NCBI GenBank assembly: GCA_903828785.1
Contig: CAIKNP010000019.1
Span: 43,139-107,138, forward strand
From: an uncultured Actinomycetes bacterium
GTDB taxonomy: Bacteria; Actinomycetota; Acidimicrobiia; Acidimicrobiales; RAAP-2
Direction of reading: 5' to 3'
Length of the DNA: 64,000 nucleotides
The notes under the pieces were generated by a model, which was given only the letters and a program-made list of their open reading frames with translations, made no database searches and was not told the DNA's origin. Every line of letters begins with the position of its first letter. The stretch's first letter is position 1. A program made the translations under genes and the position numbers. Shown one piece after another: positions 7,978 through 16,125 of the stretch.

Positions 7978-9396
7978 ATGCCAATCACACTTGAGGACTT
8001 TGAGCGCGATGCTCTTCCTACCCTTCTGCAGTACGCCACCATTCCCTGCCAATCGCCGGCCTTCGATTCACAGTGGCAAGAGAACGGACAGATCGATCTC
8101 GCCACCGAATTAATCGCCGCCTTCGCGCGAGCCCGAAACTTCGCGGCCGCCGACGTGACCATCCACCGACTTGAGGGGCGCACCCCACTGCTCTGCGTCA
8201 CCATCGAGGCGACATCCGACGACGAGGAGTCCGAGGACGATCGGGGTACCGTCGTTCTTTACGGACACCTCGACAAGCAGCCGCCATTAGGCCAATGGTC
8301 CGAAGGTCTCGATCCCTACGCCCCCGTGCGTCGAGGCGATCGGCTGTACGCCCGCGGCGTGGCCGACGACGGCTACTCGGCGTTTTCGGCGCTCTTGGCC
8401 GTCGAGTCGCTCGAGAACGACGGTGTCGCTCACCCTCGTTGCGTCATTCTCATCGAGGCGAGCGAAGAAAGCGGTAGCCCGGACCTCGACGCCTACCTCG
8501 ACTACTTGGCGCCCAAGCTTGGTCACGTTGAATTGATGATCTGCTTGGACTCAGGTGCTCTCACCTACGATCGGCTGTGGCTCACCACGTCCTTGCGCGG
8601 TGTGCTCATGACGACCGTGAAGGTGGAAGTGCTCGAACGAGGGATGCACTCGGGCGTCGCTTCGGGCGTGGTGCCTTCATCATTTCGCGTCCTTCGCGAA
8701 TTATTGGACCGCATTGAGGACAGTCGCACGGGTGAAATACTCCCGGCCGCATTGCACTGCGAGATTCCGTCGTCGGTGCGAAGCGCCGCCGACTTCGTCA
8801 CCCAAGAAGTTGGCGATGTCGCGCTGGACGGGCTTCCCATTGTGGAGGGACTTCGCCCGCTCGGAACCTCGGCCGCCGAGCGCGTTATGCGTCGAACGTG
8901 GCAGCCCACGCTTTCGGTCGTGGGTATGGCCGGTATCCCCACCCCCGACATTGCGGGCAGTGTTCTGCGCGCGTCGACTACCGCCACCTTGTCAATTCGC
9001 ATCCCGCCGCTCGTCGACGCGCACGCGGCGCTCGAAGCAGTGAAGAATGTACTGACTACTGACGTACCCCACGGGGCTCGAGTCACCCTCTCGCGCTTTG
9101 AGGCCGCTGACGGATGGGCCTCACCCGAACCGAGTGACTGGCTCGCGCGCGCTATCAATGATGCATCGATGGCCGCTTTCGACGCGCCTCCCGGTTTCTT
9201 CGGTGAAGGCGGCACCATTCCCTTCTTGGCTTCTCTACAGAAGCGCTACCCCGCCGTGCAGTTCGTCACCACCGGGGTCCTTGGTCCCAACGCCAACGCG
9301 CACGGAATTGACGAGATGCTCGACCTGCCCATGGCGGTGGGCGTGACCAATGCGGTCGCTACCGTCCTTGCCGCTTTCGTTCTGAGGAATCAGTAA
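7978..9396 (+). CDS. M20-family metallopeptidase (dipeptidase-like)
   Basis: 472 residues. Metal-binding motifs of the M20/M28 clan are present: YGHLDKQP (His97, Asp99), GVADDGYS (Asp130) and the general-base pair EASEESG (Glu163-Glu164). A dimerisation domain follows from about residue 210, and the C-terminal FFGEGGTIPF..GPNANAHGIDE segment resembles CNDP-type dipeptidases. The likely role is cytosolic hydrolysis of dipeptides or related amides; the substrate is not determined. The stop overlaps the start of the next gene by one base (TAATG), suggesting coupling. Confidence 0.9.
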   Translation: MPITLEDFERDALPTLLQYATIPCQSPAFDSQWQENGQIDLATELIAAFARARNFAAADVTIHRLEGRTPLLCVTIEATSDDEESEDDRGTVVLYGHLDKQPPLGQWSEGLDPYAPVRRGDRLYARGVADDGYSAFSALLAVESLENDGVAHPRCVILIEASEESGSPDLDAYLDYLAPKLGHVELMICLDSGALTYDRLWLTTSLRGVLMTTVKVEVLERGMHSGVASGVVPSSFRVLRELLDRIEDSRTGEILPAALHCEIPSSVRSAADFVTQEVGDVALDGLPIVEGLRPLGTSAAERVMRRTWQPTLSVVGMAGIPTPDIAGSVLRASTTATLSIRIPPLVDAHAALEAVKNVLTTDVPHGARVTLSRFEAADGWASPEPSDWLARAINDASMAAFDAPPGFFGEGGTIPFLASLQKRYPAVQFVTTGVLGPNANAHGIDEMLDLPMAVGVTNAVATVLAAFVLRNQ

Positions 9397-10001
9397 TGAC
9401 CCAAGCCGTCGATCTTTGGGTTTGTCCCATTTGCCCCTGGGCCTGGATTACTTCACGATGGCTGAAGGAGGCTTCCCAGGTGCGCGATATTGACGTTCGT
9501 CTCCACGTGATGAGCTTGGCCGTCCTCAACGAAGGTCGTGATCTCCCCGAGCAGTACGTCGAGACGATGCAAAAAGCGTGGGGACCGGCGAGAGTAATGG
9601 TTGCGGTGGAGCAACGCTACGGCAGCGAAGGATTAGAAAAGTTCTACGACGCGTGGGGTCAGGGTTTTCACGTGAGAAACGAGCGCGACGACTTCGACGC
9701 GGCGATTGTGGCCGCACTTCTTGCCGCCGACCTCGACCCCTCGTTGGCGGAGATTGCCCATTCCGACGACATCGACGGCGACCTGCGCATCTCGCATCAC
9801 GCCGGCATGGACGCGGTCGGTATGGAAGTAGGAACACCGGTGATCCACGTTGGTGACGTGGCATTCTTCGGACCAGTGGTTACTCCCGCCCCCAAGGGCG
9901 AGGACGCTGGACGGCTCTACGATGGCGTCGTGGCCGTCGCCTCAATTCCCGGTTTCTTTGAACTCAAGCGGACCCGCACCCTTGGTCCTCTCTTCGACTG
10001 A
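9396..10001 (+). CDS. DsbA-fold protein related to mycothiol-dependent nitroreductase Rv2466c
   Basis: 201 residues in a thioredoxin/DsbA fold. Long stretches match what I recall of M. tuberculosis Rv2466c: CPWxWITSRW near the start, HVMSLAVLNE, SHHAGMDAVG, VAFFGPV and FFELKRTRT at the C-terminus. Rv2466c reduces substrates with mycothiol through a CPWC pair; here the motif is C13-P-W-A16, so the second cysteine is absent, while another cysteine lies at position 10 (VCPIC). A CPWA form may be common among actinobacterial relatives. Function as a mycothiol-linked reductase is inferred by homology. Confidence 0.85.
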   Translation: MTQAVDLWVCPICPWAWITSRWLKEASQVRDIDVRLHVMSLAVLNEGRDLPEQYVETMQKAWGPARVMVAVEQRYGSEGLEKFYDAWGQGFHVRNERDDFDAAIVAALLAADLDPSLAEIAHSDDIDGDLRISHHAGMDAVGMEVGTPVIHVGDVAFFGPVVTPAPKGEDAGRLYDGVVAVASIPGFFELKRTRTLGPLFD

Positions 10002-10004
10002 ATC

Positions 10005-10739
10005 ATGACTGTCAAACGAATTCTGGCCACCTCCGGCGGATTTGTCGCCGGTCCGACACAGGACACGGTGCGGGTGGGTGACATGTTGCTCGACGCCCTA
10101 GGGCGGACGGGTAAAACTCGTCCCAGTGTTTGTGTCGTCCTCACGGCGTCGGGTGACCCCGACTCCTATTACGCGCGCTGTTTCGAAGCCTTCGCGACCG
10201 CGGGATGTGACATACGCCAGTTTCGTCTCTTCCCACAGCCTTCGGCGGATCCCATGGAACGCTTAAGCTCCGCCGACCTCGTTTGGGTGGGTGGCGGCTC
10301 GGTCGCCAATCTTCTCGCGCTGTGGCGCTTGCACCACGTCGACGACGCAATGCGTGCGGCCTGGGAGAAGGGCGTCATTCTCGCCGGGGTGTCGGCGGGT
10401 TCACTGTGCTGGCACACCGGTGGAACCACTGACTCCTTCGGGCAGTCCCTGCAACCAATCACCAATGGCCTGGGCCTACTCCCCTACGCCAACGGCGTGC
10501 ACTACGACGCGGAGGCCCAGCGACGCCCCTTGCTCGAGCAGCTCATTCGTGAAGGCACGGTTGACCCGCTGGCCTACTGCACCGACGACCACGTCGGTGT
10601 CTGGTACGAAAACACTGACCCTACCGAGGTCGTGGCTGACCGAGCGATGGACCCGGTCAAGGGGCCGGCCGCCTACCGCGTTGAACTCCAAGGTGACGAC
10701 GTAGTCGAGACGCGCGTAGCGGTAGGCGAATCGTTTTAG
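10005..10739 (+). CDS. Peptidase S51 family protein (PepE-like)
   Basis: 244 residues. The N-terminal ILATSGGF and the nucleophile elbow LAGVSAGSLCW (Ser130) are typical of the S51 family, which includes the aspartyl dipeptidase PepE and cyanophycinase. The first half forms a Rossmann-like class I glutamine-amidotransferase fold. E. coli PepE cleaves Asp-X dipeptides; specificity here is unknown. It ends the plus-strand run of LysR, glycosylase, M20 and Rv2466c-like genes, separated by 3 nt from the last, and converges on trpG with a 4-nt overlap of the 3' ends. Confidence 0.85.
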   Translation: MTVKRILATSGGFVAGPTQDTVRVGDMLLDALGRTGKTRPSVCVVLTASGDPDSYYARCFEAFATAGCDIRQFRLFPQPSADPMERLSSADLVWVGGGSVANLLALWRLHHVDDAMRAAWEKGVILAGVSAGSLCWHTGGTTDSFGQSLQPITNGLGLLPYANGVHYDAEAQRRPLLEQLIREGTVDPLAYCTDDHVGVWYENTDPTEVVADRAMDPVKGPAAYRVELQGDDVVETRVAVGESF

Positions 10740-11401
10740 CGAGTTGGCGTAGGCAGAGACTGGCGACGCACCTCGGCCGCTTCGTTCAATACGCGCGCTC
10801 GCGCCAATGCCCCCTCGACACCACAGCGCTCGAGCCAACGAGCGACCAGCAGGTAACCCTCCTGGGTGAGTACGGACTCGGGGTGAAATTGCACTCCTTC
10901 GAGGGGAGCACTTCGGTGGCGCAGTCCCATAATGAGGCCTTCAACCTCCGCGGTCACCACGAATCCCTCGGGCAAGGTGTCGCGTTCCACCACCAGCGAG
11001 TGGTAGCGGCCCACTACCAGGGGATTGGCAAGACCAGCAAAGACACCTTCACCGTTGTGCGTCAGAAGGCTGGATCGACCGTGGAGGAGTTCGGGGGCCA
11101 ACACCACCCGACCGCCAAAAGCCTCAGCCAAAGCTTGGTGACCGAGGCAAACCCCGAGCAGGGGTGGTCCCTCGCTCGCGCAGTGGCGAATGATGTCGAG
11201 CACGGCCGGCGTATCTCGCGGGTGACCCGGACCGGGCGACACCAGCACGCCGTCGAAGGGCGTGGCCGCCAGGTCCGCCACCACAACCTCGGTGCTTCGC
11301 CGAACCACGACCTGCGCCCCGAGTTCCTCGCAATACTGCACCAGGTTGTAGACGAAGGAGTCGAAATTATCGATAACGAGAATGGTGGGCCGACCGGACA
11401 C
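10736..11401 (-). CDS. trpG: Anthranilate synthase component II (glutamine amidotransferase)
   Basis: 221 residues from a GTG at 11401. Class I glutamine amidotransferase with LVIDNFDSFVYNL at the N-terminus, oxyanion motif VSPGPGHP, nucleophile Cys85 in GVCLGHQALAEAFGG, and the His-Glu pair in VQFHPESVLTQEG. It provides ammonia to TrpE (tryptophan) or PabB (folate); TrpG and PabA cannot be separated by sequence and one protein often serves both. Unusually, it lies divergent from trpE rather than in one operon, with only 45 bp between the starts. Confidence 0.88.
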   Translation of the reverse strand: MSGRPTILVIDNFDSFVYNLVQYCEELGAQVVVRRSTEVVVADLAATPFDGVLVSPGPGHPRDTPAVLDIIRHCASEGPPLLGVCLGHQALAEAFGGRVVLAPELLHGRSSLLTHNGEGVFAGLANPLVVGRYHSLVVERDTLPEGFVVTAEVEGLIMGLRHRSAPLEGVQFHPESVLTQEGYLLVARWLERCGVEGALARARVLNEAAEVRRQSLPTPTR

Positions 11402-11446
11402 CGCTTCATTCTACGAGTTGCGTTCCTCACTTACTAACCTGTCTCT

Positions 11447-12949
11447 ATGACCCCACTCAGTCGAGACCAGGTTGCCGAACTTCGGCGCGAAGGTTTCAAT
11501 ACCATCCCCCTGTACAAAACCTTGCAGCTCGACCGCGATACCCCCGTGTCGCTGTACCAGCGTTTCGGCGACGGGCGGGCTTTCTTTCTGCTCGAGAGCG
11601 CCGCCCTGGGCGAAGCCAGCGGTCGCTATTCCTTCATCGGACTTGATCGTCAGTGGCGCCTGCGAGCCGAGCCCGACGACCAACGATTGCGCGGTGAAAC
11701 AAGTGCCGCGCTCGATCCGATAGCAGTCTTGCGCGAGAAGCTCGCGCAGTTTGTGCCCTATCAGCCCAGCGACCTGCCCTCTTTTCTCGGTGGCGCCGTG
11801 GGCTTCGTTTCCTACGATTACGTTCGGCGCCTCGAAAAACTGCCCAAGGACTTGGGTGATGACCCCTGGCCCGACTTCGACTTTTCATTTCCCGGTGCCT
11901 TGCTCATTTGCGACCACCTCCGCCACTCCACTACCGCGGTTGTCCTAGCGACTTTTCTCGACAACTCTGACGGAGACGAGTACGCTCGGGCGAAAGTTCA
12001 GTTGGACGAGATCATTGCCGTCCTACTCGCTCCTCAGCCACCCCACGACCCAGCGGTCGAACGACTCGTCGCCCAGGCGCCGGGAGAGAAGGCCAGCATC
12101 GATATTAGAGCCAAAGCCGCCTCGTATTCGAACGTCACCCTGGAGGAATACAGCGCCAAAGTTGAGCGAGCCAAGAAACACATTCTTGATGGGGACATCT
12201 TTCAAATGGTGCCGAGTCAGCAGTTTCGTCGACCGACCTCGGTGGACCCGCTCACCCTCTACCGAGTGCTGCGCTCCCTCAATCCCTCGCCGTACATGTA
12301 CTTGTTCGACTCCGGTGACGGGCAATTGGTGGGTGCCTCACCCGAGATGCTGGTTCGCGTCAATCAGGGCGTCATCACGACCCGACCGATTGCCGGAACA
12401 CGTCCTCGCGGAAAGAGTGACGAGGAAGATCTGCAACACGAACGTGAGATGATGAACGACGAAAAAGAGATCGCCGAGCACGTCATGTTGGTCGACCTGG
12501 GACGAAATGATGTTGGGCGAGTGGCCGAACCGGGTTCGGTAGAGGTTGAGCGGCTCGCGCACGTCGAGCGCTTCAGTCACCTCATGCACATTGTTAGTCA
12601 GGTGCGCGGGCGTCTGCGTGAGGGACTCGACGCCATCGATGCCTTTAACGCCCTCTTCCCCGCTGGCACCCTCAGTGGGGCTCCCAAGATTCGCGCGATG
12701 CAGCGCATCGACGAAGCCGAGGTGGCCGCCCGCGGACCATACGGTGGAGCACTTGGGTACTTTGCCCTAAACGGTGACTGCGATTTCGCGATCACCATTC
12801 GAACAATCGCCCTTCGTCACGGCTACGCCACGGTGCAAGCCGGCGGAGGAGTCGTGGCCGATTCCACTGGACCCGGCGAGTACCAGGAGTGCATTTCAAA
12901 GGCTTCGGCACCCCTGCTCGCCCTTGAACTCGCGGACCCCTTGTCCTAA
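11447..12949 (+). CDS. trpE: Anthranilate synthase component I
   Basis: 500 residues. The N-terminal region carries the tryptophan-feedback motif LLESA (48-52) followed by GRYSFIG. The chorismate-binding domain (about 225-490) has RPIAGTRPRG, DLGRNDVGRV, PAGTLSGAPK, RGPYGGALGYF and VQAGGGVVADS. The LLES element and the GPYGGALGY wording favour TrpE over PabB. It makes anthranilate from chorismate with ammonia from TrpG, the first committed step of tryptophan synthesis. A weak hairpin (CCCCTT 12937-12942 / AAGGGG 12948-12953) overlaps its stop. trpG is divergent; no leader peptide or attenuator fits in the 45-bp gap. Confidence 0.92.
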   Translation: MTPLSRDQVAELRREGFNTIPLYKTLQLDRDTPVSLYQRFGDGRAFFLLESAALGEASGRYSFIGLDRQWRLRAEPDDQRLRGETSAALDPIAVLREKLAQFVPYQPSDLPSFLGGAVGFVSYDYVRRLEKLPKDLGDDPWPDFDFSFPGALLICDHLRHSTTAVVLATFLDNSDGDEYARAKVQLDEIIAVLLAPQPPHDPAVERLVAQAPGEKASIDIRAKAASYSNVTLEEYSAKVERAKKHILDGDIFQMVPSQQFRRPTSVDPLTLYRVLRSLNPSPYMYLFDSGDGQLVGASPEMLVRVNQGVITTRPIAGTRPRGKSDEEDLQHEREMMNDEKEIAEHVMLVDLGRNDVGRVAEPGSVEVERLAHVERFSHLMHIVSQVRGRLREGLDAIDAFNALFPAGTLSGAPKIRAMQRIDEAEVAARGPYGGALGYFALNGDCDFAITIRTIALRHGYATVQAGGGVVADSTGPGEYQECISKASAPLLALELADPLS

Positions 12950-12956
12950 GGGGGCG

Positions 12957-13109
12957 GGACTACGCGTCCCAGTCCTTCGCCGAGAACGCCGAGCGTCCTC
13001 CCTACTCGCGGCGCGAGCGCTTCGTGCCGACCACCGGTGATCAGGTCAAGCTGGTCGTGAAAGGGAGCGGAATTCTTCTAAGGTGGGAGTGGGAAAGTAA
13101 GGGGCAAAG
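12957..13109 (+). other. Open stretch after trpE, possible gene remnant
   Basis: Between trpE and the broken gene at 13110 one frame reads without stops for about 50 codons and has protein-like composition (for example YSRRERFVPTTGDQVKLVV), ending in a TGA at 13111-13113 that overlaps the next ATG. There is no ATG and no family match, so it may be the decayed tail of a lost gene or chance. Confidence 0.25.
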
Positions 13110-13412
13110 ATGAGCAATGCAGTCGGAACGTGGAATGCCACTCTCGATTCAATGATTGGCACCATGTCGGTTGTCTTCGTCTTTGAAGAAGGCGAGGACG
13201 GTTTGAGTGGTCACGCCAGTAACGATTCCGAAACGGTACCCATGCTCGCTATTGCTCAATCGGGCAACACCGTGACGTAGACACAAGACGTCACCAAACC
13301 CATGCAACTGTCACTCAAGTTCGAGGTGACGATTGACGGTGACCAGATGATTGGAACCGCCAAAGCTGGCTTCTTGCCGGCGGCCAAAATCGCCGGAGCA
13401 CGAGCCTCGTAA
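13110..13412 (+). pseudogene. Small protein gene interrupted by an in-frame TAG
   Basis: From the ATG at 13110, with AAGGGG 5 nt upstream, the frame reads MSNAVGTWNATLDSMIGTMS and on to GNTVT, meets TAG at 13278-13280 (codon 57), then continues as TQDVTKPMQLSLKFEVTIDG to a TAA at 13410. The joined sequence of about 100 codons looks like one small beta-rich protein with GTWN, LSGHAS and MIGTAKAGF repeats of a GxW/LSG style I have seen in uncharacterised actinobacterial proteins. VTW-TQDV would fit well, so TGG to TAG is the likely change. Other genes here end in TAG, so the codon is a normal stop. A sequencing error is possible. Confidence 0.6.
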
Positions 13413-13643
13413 TAGTCGCTCAATCGTCGCCGCCGGGAGCGCGGGCGAGCAGGTGTCGCTATTAGGTATCGAAACACTGGGCGTGAGACCTTTACGCTGC
13501 GGGAACTATGTTTTGTGCTGCTAGGAGTCCCTGTCGACCCTGATCAGCAATAGCCCCGAGCCGCCTACTAAACGGAGTTGTTCCTAGAGATGGCCAGTTG
13601 TACCATGCGGGTCAGGTGCAGTTTCGATAGGAGTTGAGAACTT
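13413..13643. other. Intergenic stretch, nothing recognised
   Basis: About 230 bases between the two broken small genes. I see no convincing gene, RNA or repeat. The last bases hold the AGGAG ribosome binding site (13629-13633) of the next reading frame. Confidence 0.5.
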
Positions 13644-13858
13644 ATGGCAAATTGGGAAATGACCTGTAGTTGCGGCGACACAATGCAAATGGAAGGCTCG
13701 ACCAAGAGGAAGCCGTTGACAAGCTGCTGGGCTTCATGACGCCCGAGGCGACGATGGCCCACTTGGGCGAAAAGCATTCGGGTCAAGCAATGCCGACGCC
13801 GGAAGAAATTCGAATGGGCTTTCTGTCGACAGCCCAAAAGGTCTTTGGCCTGTCGTAG
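13644..13858 (+). pseudogene. Small DUF1059-like protein gene with a -1 frameshift
   Basis: The ATG at 13644, 10 nt after AGGAG (13629-13633), opens MANWEMTCSCGDTMQMEGST. Near 13703 the sense continues in another frame as QEEAVDKLLGFMTPEATM to a TAG at 13856-13858. Restoring one C in the run (ACC to ACCC at 13701-13703) joins the two parts into a single product of about 71 residues. The CSCGDTM start and the helical C-terminus with HLGEKHSG resemble small DUF1059-type proteins; that family call is tentative. It may be a true decayed gene, a programmed shift, or a sequencing error in a short C run. Confidence 0.55.
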
Positions 13859-14150
13859 CCCTCAAGAATCAGTACGCCTGATTACCGCAATCGGCCCAGT
13901 TGGTCAATTTGCTATTGGCCACCCTCCAACGGCAACGCACGCTTCGAAACGTCCTCGCGCTTTGAGATAGACGGCTTCTCAACCGACCTTTCCACCAGTA
14001 GTGCGCGTCACCGGACCGTGCATTAATTCTGCGAGGGCGCAAAGTACGTAAAATGCTCGCCGAAAAGGGGCGCTCGGGTAGTAGTCGAGACCACGAGAAC
14101 TCAGTGATTGTGGGGAAGTCGCAAAAACCATGCGGATGTAGATCAAAAAA
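13859..14150. other. Intergenic stretch, nothing recognised
   Basis: About 290 bases between the frameshifted small gene and tRNA-Val. Open frames on both strands are short and lack family features. I see no repeat or clear terminator. Confidence 0.5.
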
Positions 14151-14227
14151 TGGTGGGCCGTACAGGACTTGAACCTGTGACCCCTTCCATGTCAAGGAAG
14201 TGCGCTACCAGACTGCGCCAACGGCCC
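14151..14227 (-). tRNA. tRNA-Val (anticodon GAC)
   Basis: A 77-nt gene on the minus strand including an encoded CCA (14151-14153). Acceptor GGGCCGT/ACGGCCC, D arm GCGC/GCGC, anticodon stem CTTCC/GGAAG around loop TTGACAT (anticodon GAC, codon GTC), T arm ACAGG/CCTGT with loop TTCAAGT. All stems pair fully. It is the second valine tRNA in the window and, unlike the CAC one, encodes CCA. Confidence 0.96.
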
Positions 14228-14276
14228 CTAAGGATTTCCAGCCTACCACTTGCGCCGTGGTCCATCGGTCGGTGGC

Positions 14277-14942
14277 TTAACCGAGGTGTGCGTCGACCTC
14301 GTCTGCCGACATCGACCGCACTGCCCGACGGATACTCGTCCAGTCATTCGTGTTGGCGGCTACCTGAGCGAAGAACACTTCACAGGCGGCCAGGGCGTCG
14401 TTCAATGCGTCGTGACCGCCAACACGAACGCCATAGTGTTCGCTCAGGGCGGTGAGGTTGCGTCGTCGAGGATTTGCGGCCCGAGATTCCATGGCAATGT
14501 CGTGCGAGATCACGTCAATAATGCGCAAGCTATTGGGATCAAGATTTTCGTCTTGTAAGTTCTTATTCAGCACTGACTGATAGCTCTTCATCAGCATGTC
14601 GATGTCAAAGTGTGAAACATTAGCGCCGCATATTGACGCCCCCATTTGGTGGTGTCGGCGTAATACACCCGCTGCCCTGATGAGACCCATCTGGACGCTG
14701 AGGGCTTCGCCCCGATGGTAACGATCGAGAAGCGAATCGTACGAGATTCCGTGCACTCGCTCCGCGCCGGGCGAGATTGGAACGTCGGGAACCACGAAAA
14801 ATTGATCAGCCCACTCGAGCGTGCCATTCCTAAACAGGCAGAAGCCGTACGAAATGGCTCTCTCGGACGAGGTCGAAAGCCCGGTGGTCTCAGTGTCGAA
14901 TCCCAGGAGCAGCTCGGGAACGTGCAAATGCTTCGTCGTCAC
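14277..14942 (-). CDS. DEDDh 3'-5' exonuclease (DnaQ epsilon-like)
   Basis: 221 residues from a GTG at 14942. Exo I motif GFDTETTG (Asp16, Glu18), the middle motif NVSHFDIDML, and the Exo III His-Asp in GGHDALNDALAAC are in the order of the RNase T/DnaQ DEDDh family. It has no BRCT or GIY-YIG extension, so it could be the Pol III proofreading subunit or a stand-alone DNA/RNA trimming exonuclease. It lies on the minus strand just upstream of tRNA-Val(GAC), 34 nt downstream of the NagD-like gene. Confidence 0.87.
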   Translation of the reverse strand: MTTKHLHVPELLLGFDTETTGLSTSSERAISYGFCLFRNGTLEWADQFFVVPDVPISPGAERVHGISYDSLLDRYHRGEALSVQMGLIRAAGVLRRHHQMGASICGANVSHFDIDMLMKSYQSVLNKNLQDENLDPNSLRIIDVISHDIAMESRAANPRRRNLTALSEHYGVRVGGHDALNDALAACEVFFAQVAANTNDWTSIRRAVRSMSADEVDAHLG

Positions 14943-14977
14943 CTCTCCACCCTTTCACAGACCTGCGACAAGTGAAC

Positions 14978-15796
14978 CTAATTACCGTGATGCGCTTCGA
15001 GTTCGTCGGCCAGCGTGGCTACCGAATCAACGATGCGAGAGGGACGGAAGGGGAAGCGATCGGCGTCTTCGCGGGTACTCACCCCCGACAGCACGAGAAC
15101 GGTGTGCAGGCCAGCCTCGAGCCCGCCGATGACGTCAGTGTCCATACGGTCACCAACCATGGCCGTGCTTTCTGAGTGGGCGCTGAGCACGCGCATGGCA
15201 GAACGAACCATCAGTGGGTTGGGCTTACCAACGAAATACGGCTCCTTGCCGGTAGCGCGACTAACCAGGGCCGTCAATGCCCCGGTAGCGGGCATCGTTC
15301 CTTCGAGGCTGGGTCCCGTTGGGTCGGGGTTGGTCGCAATGAAGCGTACGCCTGCTTCGACGAGGCGAACGGCCTTGGTCACCCTTTCAAAGTTGTAGTT
15401 GCGGGTCTCCCCGATAACCACGTAGTCGGGGTCGTTATCCGACAAGGTGTAGCCGGCTTCGTGCAGAGCCGTGGTCAATCCCACCTCGCCGATCACGAAA
15501 GCCGACCCCTTGGGGCGCTGGTCAGCGAGAAATCCGGCCGTCGCGAGCGCGGAAGTCCAAATGCGGTTTTCGGGAACATTGAGGCCTCGGTAGGCCAAAC
15601 GAGCGGAAAGGTCGCGTCGGGTGTACATCGAATTGTTGGTCAGCACGAGAAATGGGGTCCCAGATTTCTCCAGAATGTCGAGGAAGCGATTGGCACCCTC
15701 GATGGGGTGCTCTTCGCGAACTAGAACCCCGTCCATGTCTAAGAGCCACGAGGCAACGTCCACGGCGCTCTCTACATTTGGCCATTTCGACGTCAT
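14978..15796 (-). CDS. HAD-superfamily IIA hydrolase (NagD-like phosphatase)
   Basis: 272 residues from the ATG at 15796, chosen because GAGGA lies 6-7 nt upstream. HAD motif I is WLLDMDGVLV; FLVLTNNS is motif II; the cap and PYFVGKPNPLM and MVGDRMDTDVIGG supply the Lys and the motif IV acidic pair. The set and the type C2 cap match the NagD/phosphoglycolate/4-nitrophenyl phosphatase group. The true substrate is unknown; roles in metabolite repair or nucleotide dephosphorylation are usual. Transcribed after tRNA-Cys but separated by a strong terminator. Confidence 0.88.
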   Translation of the reverse strand: MTSKWPNVESAVDVASWLLDMDGVLVREEHPIEGANRFLDILEKSGTPFLVLTNNSMYTRRDLSARLAYRGLNVPENRIWTSALATAGFLADQRPKGSAFVIGEVGLTTALHEAGYTLSDNDPDYVVIGETRNYNFERVTKAVRLVEAGVRFIATNPDPTGPSLEGTMPATGALTALVSRATGKEPYFVGKPNPLMVRSAMRVLSAHSESTAMVGDRMDTDVIGGLEAGLHTVLVLSGVSTREDADRFPFRPSRIVDSVATLADELEAHHGN

Positions 15797-15873
15797 AGTT
15801 AATCCTCTTTTCATCACCAGCCTAATTCGCATCCGCGGTGGGTGGCGGCCAATGGTTTTTGCGACGAAGAAGT

Positions 15874-15911
15874 GAAACGGCCCCGTGCGCCAAGAGCGAC
15901 GGGGCCGTTTC
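15874..15911 (-). terminator. Intrinsic terminator after tRNA-Cys
   Basis: GAAACGGCCCCGT (15874-15886) pairs perfectly with ACGGGGCCGTTTC (15899-15911), 13 bp with a 12-nt loop. On the minus strand it lies directly downstream of tRNA-Cys and is followed by a moderately T-rich stretch. Confidence 0.8.
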
Positions 15912-15916
15912 TATTC

Positions 15917-15990
15917 TGGAGGCGGCGTCCGGAGTCGAACCGGACTACGGGGCTTTGCAGGCCCCTGCCTAACCGCTCGGCCACGCCGCC
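15917..15990 (-). tRNA. tRNA-Cys (anticodon GCA)
   Basis: A 74-nt gene on the minus strand with encoded CCA (15917-15919) and the U73 discriminator that is characteristic of cysteine tRNA. Acceptor GGCGGCG/CGCCGCC, anticodon stem GGGGC/GCCCC around loop CTGCAAA (anticodon GCA), T stem TCCGG/CCGGA. A terminator follows 5 nt later. Confidence 0.96.
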
Positions 15991-16125
15991 AGAACGTCCA
16001 TCCTACAACCCAATTTGATTAGTAACGACCGCGCTGGCGATTCGAAGGTGGTCCAGCACTCGACTACTTTGTCCAAAGGCCGCAATGGTGGTCGGCCAAA
16101 ATTCTCAGGTCCTAGAGTTAGTGGT

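Noticed and set aside
13278..13280. Recoding of TAG as an amino acid such as pyrrolysine
   Set aside because: Several normal genes here end in TAG (for example plsC, the S51 peptidase gene and miaA), and there is no sign of a matching tRNA or pyl genes in the window.
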